DNA from: Syntrophaceae bacterium PtaB.Bin038
GTDB lineage: Bacteria > Desulfobacterota > Syntrophia > Syntrophales > UBA2192
Direction: 5' to 3'
Assembly (NCBI GenBank): GCA_002067855.1
Contig: MVQS01000323.1
Span: 1 to 11,060, forward strand
DNA length: 11,060 bases
In this document: positions 7,586 through 11,060 of the stretch, piece after piece
Layout: every line of letters begins with the position of its first letter
How positions within the stretch are numbered: the first letter of the stretch is position 1
Position numbers and translations under genes: made by a program
Notes under the pieces: model-generated
The model's database searches: none
Seen by the model: only the letters and a program-made list of their open reading frames with translations
What the model was told of the DNA's origin: nothing

Positions 7586-7614
7586 AGTCTAGGGGCCTCC
7601 CCGGATTTTTTCAA
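7586..7614 (-). promoter_or_regulatory. Sigma70-like promoter for antiporter 3
   Basis: On the minus strand TTGAAA (7614-7609, 5 of 6 consensus positions) and TAGACT (7591-7586, 4 of 6) are separated by exactly 17 bases. Transcription would begin near 7579, giving a leader of about 33 bases. This suggests the antiporter is transcribed independently of the TRAP operon that ends at 7703. Confidence 0.6.
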
Positions 7615-7646
7615 GCCGCAACTCGCCGGTGCAGCGTCGCGGCAGG

Positions 7647-7678
7647 CCGGTCGCCCGTCCCGGACGGCCCTCGACCGG
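7647..7678 (-). terminator. Strong GC hairpin after dctM, possible terminator without a T-tract
   Basis: CCGGTCG (7647-7653) pairs with CGACCGG (7672-7678), and an inner stem CCGTC (7655-7659) pairs with GACGG (7663-7667). The structure starts 24 bases past the dctM stop on the minus strand. No T-run follows, so it may act as a weak terminator, a 3' end stabiliser or a Rho-dependent pause. The call rests on position and stem strength only. Confidence 0.35.
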
Positions 7679-7702
7679 GAAACAGAGCCGCCGAAACCGC
7701 CC

Positions 7703-9004
7703 TCAGTGCATGAGCTGCGGGAGCCACAGGGCGATCTGGGGGAAGAGGATGAGAAGGGCGGCCGTCACGATCTGCGCGGCCAGCAGCCTGACGGCCCCCC
7801 GGAAGATGACCTGCAGCGGGACGTCGCGGGCCACACCGGCCACGACGTAGACGTTGATCCCCACGGGGGGCGTGATGACGCCCATCCCGGTGACGAGCAC
7901 GATGATCACCCCGAACCAGATCGGGTCGAACCCGAGCGATGTGATCACGGGAAAGAAGATGGGGATCGTCAGCATGATCATGGCGAGCGAGTCCATGAGA
8001 CATCCCAGGGACAGATAGATCAGGATGATCATGCCCATCACGGCCCAGGGCGGCATCTGCAGCCCCAGCACCCAGGCGCCCACGTCGAAGGGGATCCGCG
8101 TGACGGCCAGGAAGTGGCCGAAGACGGTGGCGCCCGCCACGATGACGAGGATCATGCAGGTGACCCGCGTGGTCTCGGCGAGGGCCTGGACGAAGCCCTT
8201 CCAGGCAAGGTGCCGACCGATCAGGGCGATCCCCAGCGTGCCGAAGGCGCCGATGGCCGCCGCCTCCGTCGGGGTGAAAATTCCGGCGAAAAGACCCCCC
8301 ATGACGGCCACGAAGAGCAGGAGGGTCTCGATGACGCCCGCCAGCGAGGCGACCTTCTCGCGCAGGGTGAAGCGCGCCCCCGGCATCGCCAGGTCCGGCC
8401 GGCCCCATGTCCACAGGAAGACCGTTGCGATGAAGAGAAGGGTCATCAGGAGACCCGGCATGACGCCCGCCAGGAAGAGTTTTCCCACGGACTGCTCCGT
8501 CATGATCCCGTAGACGATGAAGATCGTGCTGGGCGGGATGAGGATTCCGAGGCTGCCTCCCGCGGCGACGACGCCCGTCGCCAGAGACGGGTCGTAGTTG
8601 TACTTCTTCATTTCCGGAAGGGCGACGGCGGCCATCGTGGCGGCCGTGGCGCTCGTGGAGCCGCAGATGGCCGAGAACCCCGCGCAGGCCCCGACCGTGG
8701 CGACGGCAAGGCCGCCGGGCAGGCTCCCCAGGAAGCGGTACGCGGCGTGGAAGAGCCTGCCGCTCATCCCCGAGTGGTGCGCCAGCTGCCCCATGAGGAC
8801 GAACAGGGGGATGACCGTGAGGTTGTAGGAGCCGAAGATGGAGAAGAAGTCCTGCGCCATGAGATGCAGCGCCGCGTCCCAGGATACGAGCGCCGCAAAC
8901 CCGAGGAGTCCCACGAGGGCCATGACGAAGCCCACGGGGATCTTCAGGAACATGAGGGCGACAAGGGCGACGAACCCGTATATTCCGGCTTCCGTCGGCG
9001 TCAT
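7703..9004 (-). CDS. dctM: TRAP transporter large membrane subunit, DctM family
   Basis: DctM is the ion-coupled transport subunit of tripartite (TRAP) solute importers in the inner membrane. The 433-residue product has the family length and hydrophobic profile, with about 12 helices. Family blocks are present: LFVLMGQLAHHSGMS (~67-81), CGSTSATAATMAAVALPEM (~114-132), GSLGILIPPS (150-159), TPTEAAAIGA in the middle, and TPPVGINVYVV near the C-terminus. The chosen ATG (9002-9004) overlaps the dctQ stop as ATGA, implying translational coupling. The open frame continues upstream to 9100, but that stretch is Arg-rich and lies inside dctQ. The frame ends at TGA 7703-7705, followed by a GC hairpin. 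The substrate cannot be assigned from this subunit. Confidence 0.96.
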   Translation of the reverse strand: MTPTEAGIYGFVALVALMFLKIPVGFVMALVGLLGFAALVSWDAALHLMAQDFFSIFGSYNLTVIPLFVLMGQLAHHSGMSGRLFHAAYRFLGSLPGGLAVATVGACAGFSAICGSTSATAATMAAVALPEMKKYNYDPSLATGVVAAGGSLGILIPPSTIFIVYGIMTEQSVGKLFLAGVMPGLLMTLLFIATVFLWTWGRPDLAMPGARFTLREKVASLAGVIETLLLFVAVMGGLFAGIFTPTEAAAIGAFGTLGIALIGRHLAWKGFVQALAETTRVTCMILVIVAGATVFGHFLAVTRIPFDVGAWVLGLQMPPWAVMGMIILIYLSLGCLMDSLAMIMLTIPIFFPVITSLGFDPIWFGVIIVLVTGMGVITPPVGINVYVVAGVARDVPLQVIFRGAVRLLAAQIVTAALLILFPQIALWLPQLMH

Positions 9005-9489
9005 GCTGGAAACCCTTTCTTGAGGTGAAGAAGGGCGTCCAGCAGAAGGACCACGGTCAGCACGGCCGTTCCTGCGCCGACGGAGTAGACGAAAGGCCAC
9101 GTCGGCATCCCGAGCGTCAGCGACACGTCGCCGCTGTCCAGCAGGTCGCGGGCGTAGACCAGGCTCTGACGCGTGAGAAGGCCGAACAGCGCGGCGCCGC
9201 AGATCGACCCCAGTGCTTCCACGAGGCCCCGGGGGTGCGGCGGCAGCCGGTTGACGAACATCTCCACGGCGATGTGGCCGCGCTCGACGGAGGTGTAGGC
9301 CAGCGCGAACGCGACGACGACGGCGCCGAAGTAGCCCACCAGCTCATAGGTGCCCGGGATGGGGCGACCGAAAAAGCGCAGCACCACGTCGGCGCAGGTC
9401 AGCAGCATGATGAACACGATCGCCGCCGAGGAGAGGCCGTTGAGCGTCGCCGCCACCCGATTCAGGGTCTTCCCGATGGAGCGAATCAC
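9001..9489 (-). CDS. dctQ: TRAP transporter small membrane subunit, DctQ family
   Basis: DctQ is the four-helix partner that pairs with DctM and helps dock the periplasmic binding protein. The product has 162 residues, with predicted helices near 20-38, 48-66, 92-110 and 132-153. Family residues are visible: Asp34 and Arg38 in CADVVLRF, Glu49 in PGTYELVGY, and Gly71-His72 in ERGHIAVEMFVNRLP. The only sensible start is GTG at 9487-9489; no in-frame ATG exists before the first helix, and a purine-rich GGTGGGGA lies upstream. It follows dctP after 27 bases and overlaps dctM by 4 bases, so the three genes form one operon. Confidence 0.95.
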   Translation of the reverse strand: MIRSIGKTLNRVAATLNGLSSAAIVFIMLLTCADVVLRFFGRPIPGTYELVGYFGAVVVAFALAYTSVERGHIAVEMFVNRLPPHPRGLVEALGSICGAALFGLLTRQSLVYARDLLDSGDVSLTLGMPTWPFVYSVGAGTAVLTVVLLLDALLHLKKGFPA

Positions 9490-9516
9490 GGATGAATCCC
9501 CACCCTGAATCGAGAG

Positions 9517-10548
9517 TTACTTGTATTGCTTCCGGAACTTGGCAATCAGGCCCTCGGCCTCCTTCACGGACTTGCGGCCCGGGACCCCCTTCTTCTCCGC
9601 ATCCTTGATGTACTCCTCGATCGTGGGCCTCACCGCCTTCTTCCACCGTGCGCTCTCCTGGGCCGACAGGGGGATGATCCGGTTCCCGAGGCTCTTCGTG
9701 AAGTCACGGCCCTCCCTGTCCGCCTCGTCCCAGGCCTTGCCGTGCACGTCGATCCACTCGCGGCTGACATCCTCGAAGACCTTCTTCACGTCGGGGGGGA
9801 GGGAGTTCCACTTCTTGAGGTTCATGACGACGAAGAACGCCGTCGTGTAGCCCACGTCGAAGCAGTCCGTCGTGGACTTGATCACCTCGCCCTGCTTCCA
9901 GCCCTTGAGCACCTCGATGGGGCCGATCGTCCCGTCGGCGATCCCCTTGCTCAGGGCCTCGTAGGTCTCGCCCTGCGGCATGGCCACGGGGACGGCGCCC
10001 AGGGCGGTGACGACCCGGGCGCTGAAGCCCGTCGAGCGGATCTTCATCCCCTTGAGGTCCTCCAGGGTCTTCACGGGCTTCTTGGTGTGCAGAAGCCCCG
10101 GCCCATGCGCGTGCAGGTAGAGCACCTTCACGTGTTCCAGGGCCTTCGGTTTCATGGCGAGGTAAAATTCGTTGGCGACACGCGTGGCCACCCGCCCGTT
10201 GGGGTAGCCCAGGGGCAGGTCGAGCGCCTCCATCTGGGGGAAGCGGCCCCGGGTGTATGCGAACGCGGACATGCCGATGTCCGAGATCCCCTTCACGACG
10301 CCGTCGTAGCACTGGTCCGCCGGGGTCAGCGTGCCCCCGGGGAAGAGGGAGATTTTGACCGCGCCGGCGCTTCGTTTTTCGATTTCCTTGGCCCAGGACT
10401 CCGCCGCTTTCGCCTGGGCGTGCGCGGGGGGGAAGAAGATGCTGTAGGTGAGGCTGGTAGCGGCGTCGGCCGCCGCCCAGGAACCGAACATGAACACCGC
10501 TGCAACCACCAGAATGAGGGTCCGCTTGCCTGTCATCGTCTCTCTCAT
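9517..10548 (-). CDS. dctP: TRAP transporter periplasmic solute-binding protein, DctP family
   Basis: This is the secreted receptor that captures the solute and hands it to DctQM. The 343-residue product has a clear Sec signal: MTGKR, a hydrophobic core (LILVVAAVFMFGSW), then a likely cut after Ala29 in AAADA-AT. The mature part shows the family layout: SWAKEIEKRSAGAVKISLFPGG (~51-72), YDGVVKGISDIGMS, GRFPQMEALDLPLGYP, and LKGMKIRSTG (165-174). Arg171 in that block is the expected carboxylate-binding arginine. ALGAVPVAMPQGETYEAL (182-199) follows. The start at 10548 is set by GGAGG 8 bases upstream; the open frame reaches 10620, but that extension is Arg-rich and would bury the signal peptide. 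The substrate is probably a carboxylate, by family analogy; its identity is unknown. The gene is first in the dctPQM operon and is preceded by a long leader. Confidence 0.95.
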   Translation of the reverse strand: MRETMTGKRTLILVVAAVFMFGSWAAADAATSLTYSIFFPPAHAQAKAAESWAKEIEKRSAGAVKISLFPGGTLTPADQCYDGVVKGISDIGMSAFAYTRGRFPQMEALDLPLGYPNGRVATRVANEFYLAMKPKALEHVKVLYLHAHGPGLLHTKKPVKTLEDLKGMKIRSTGFSARVVTALGAVPVAMPQGETYEALSKGIADGTIGPIEVLKGWKQGEVIKSTTDCFDVGYTTAFFVVMNLKKWNSLPPDVKKVFEDVSREWIDVHGKAWDEADREGRDFTKSLGNRIIPLSAQESARWKKAVRPTIEEYIKDAEKKGVPGRKSVKEAEGLIAKFRKQYK

Positions 10549-10556
10549 GGCCCTGT

Positions 10557-10561
10557 CCTCC
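10557..10561 (-). promoter_or_regulatory. Ribosome binding site of dctP (GGAGG)
   Basis: On the minus strand GGAGG sits 8 bases before the ATG at 10548. It is the strongest ribosome site I noticed in the window and decides the start over upstream in-frame ATG codons at 10563 and 10620 and the downstream one at 10536. Confidence 0.8.
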
Positions 10562-10680
10562 ATTCGCTGATCGTGTCTTCGTTTCGGTCGGGATCGGACT
10601 TCGCTGCCGGCTCCGCCCAAATACGTCTCGGCGGTTGTCGACCGGTACGGGTCCGGCGGGTACGCGGGGTTTTCCGGAAA

Positions 10681-10715
10681 GCCTGCATGCCCACCCCGGA
10701 GGGTGAACTGCAGGC
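10681..10715 (-). promoter_or_regulatory. Two-tier hairpin in the dctP leader
   Basis: The outer stem GCCTGCA (10681-10687) pairs with TGCAGGC (10709-10715). The inner stem CACCC (10692-10696) pairs with GGGTG (10701-10705) around the tetraloop CGGA, with a small internal loop between stems. On the minus strand only TTTCC follows, so it is a poor intrinsic terminator alone. It begins two bases after the stop codon of a 22-codon ORF and lies about 130 bases before dctP. It could be an attenuator-like or mRNA-stabilising element. Confidence 0.4.
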
Positions 10716-10716
10716 A

Positions 10717-10785
10717 TCAATACATGTAGGGGTATGGATGAAGGCTGGAGGGGATGGTCGGGATGCCGAAGAACTCGATGCCCAT
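10717..10785 (-). CDS. Possible 22-codon leader peptide upstream of dctP
   Basis: This is a short ORF from ATG 10783-10785 to TGA 10717-10719 on the minus strand. It encodes a small peptide with four prolines and three tyrosines, ending HPYPYMY. AGGA lies 11 bases upstream of the ATG, a weak and rather distant ribosome site. Its stop abuts the hairpin at 10681-10715, the geometry of a leader peptide. A chance ORF of this length is common and I recognise no homolog, so coding is unproven. Confidence 0.2.
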   Translation of the reverse strand: MGIEFFGIPTIPSSLHPYPYMY

Positions 10786-10822
10786 GACTCGTACGATCCT
10801 GTGTTGTGTGAACCGGTGTATT

Positions 10823-10851
10823 CCGTTAGTGGAATTTCGCCTTGCTGTCAA
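10823..10851 (-). promoter_or_regulatory. Candidate dctPQM promoter region with exact -35 and a palindrome over the -10
   Basis: TTGACA (10851-10846, minus strand) is an exact -35 consensus. At 17 bases the -10 would be TAACGG (10828-10823), a poor match, so activator dependence or a chance -35 are both possible. ATTCC-N6-GGAAT (10820-10835) is a perfect inverted repeat covering that -10 position. The predicted transcript would have a leader of roughly 270 bases before dctP. No better promoter was found in the 319-base gap. Confidence 0.3.
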
Positions 10852-10867
10852 GGGATTTTCGTCCGCC

Positions 10868-11060
10868 TTACTTGGCGTCCTTGAGCTTTTCCAGCTCTTC
10901 CCGGTACTTGTCGGCTTCCGCCTTGGCCCGCTCGAGCTCGGCCCGGGCCTTGTTGAGCTCCTCCTTTTCCTTCTCCTGGGTCTCCCGGATCTTGTCCTTG
11001 AGCTCATCGAGACCCACGTAAACGGCGAGCGCCCCGCCGAGGATGAGCAGGACCGGGACC
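10868..11060 (-). CDS. C-terminal end of an unrecognised membrane-anchored coiled-coil protein (5' end outside window)
   Basis: The frame is open from the right edge to TAA at 10868-10870, giving 63 visible residues. The first ~17 are a hydrophobic segment, VPVLLILGGALAVYVGL, which looks like a single membrane helix. The rest is a highly charged Glu/Lys/Ala/Leu helix (e.g. ELERAKAEADKYREELEKL) with heptad-like spacing, predicted to be a coiled coil, ending KDAK. No catalytic motif is visible and I do not recognise the family. Synonymous positions are GC-rich like the neighbours. It is transcribed in the same direction as the TRAP operon, with its stop 16 bases before the TTGACA hexamer. The missing N-terminus could change the interpretation. 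Confidence 0.75.
   Translation of the reverse strand, partial: VPVLLILGGALAVYVGLDELKDKIRETQEKEKEELNKARAELERAKAEADKYREELEKLKDAK

Noticed and set aside
7592..7611. GGGGCCTCCCC followed by a T-run on the plus strand, terminator-like
   Set aside because: No plus-strand gene lies upstream, the stem is only 4 bp, and the T-run is the complement of the -35 region of the antiporter 3 promoter.
6392..9028. 878-codon open frame on the plus strand
   Set aside because: It is antisense to antiporter 3 and dctM. The translation is a His/Asp/Gly/Glu/Arg-rich, low-complexity product with no domains, as expected opposite hydrophobic genes in GC-rich DNA.
10717..11007. 96-codon frame on the minus strand
   Set aside because: Its Arg/Ser/Pro-rich N-terminal part is out of frame with the coherent helix-plus-coiled-coil protein ending at 10868. 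Only its last 22 codons, with their own ATG, were kept as a possible leader ORF.

Overview
The window is GC-rich throughout and looks like a chromosomal stretch from a Gram-negative, probably anaerobic bacterium. A member of the former Deltaproteobacteria (Desulfobacterota, Syntrophia-like) is my best guess. It rests on the style of the TRAP solute-binding protein, the multiple CPA2 antiporters and the codon bias; it is inference, since no rRNA or other marker gene is present. Nearly everything is on the minus strand. The only plus-strand gene is the one cut by the left edge.

Layout. Positions 2-907 (+) hold the C-terminal 301 residues of a glycogen branching enzyme of the eukaryote-like (GH13_8) type. 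A 185-base convergent spacer follows, with GC palindromes and an isolated tRNA T-arm-like match. Positions 1093-3075 and 3228-5261 (both -) are two tandem paralogous KefB/KefC-type monovalent cation:proton antiporters, each with a membrane domain, RCK_N and one RCK_C. They align over 660 residues without a gap at about 65% identity by hand count. Positions 5390-7546 (-) encode a third, more distant CPA2 antiporter with RCK_N and two RCK_C domains. Positions 7703-10548 (-) are a complete tripartite TRAP transporter in the order dctP-dctQ-dctM, with dctQ and dctM overlapping by 4 bases. Positions 10549-10867 are a long leader/control region with a possible 22-codon leader ORF abutting a hairpin. 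Positions 10868-11060 (-) are the C-terminus of an unrecognised membrane-anchored coiled-coil protein that runs off the right edge.

How it works together. The TRAP system imports a probably carboxylate-bearing solute, driven by an ion gradient (Na+ in characterised members). The three antiporters exchange K+ or Na+ for H+ and carry cytosolic nucleotide-binding gating domains, so they probably set pH, K+ and Na+ balance under ligand control. Antiporters 2 and 3 each have a credible sigma70-like promoter with a 17-base spacer, and a terminator-like hairpin lies between antiporters 2 and 1. The antiporters therefore look like separate transcription units rather than one operon with the TRAP genes. 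I see no mobile element, CRISPR array or complete RNA gene. I do not see a clearly new multi-gene system. The least explained items are the leader ORF plus hairpin before dctP, the conserved cysteine pair in the two paralogous antiporters, and the loss of the TM10 lysine in the third.
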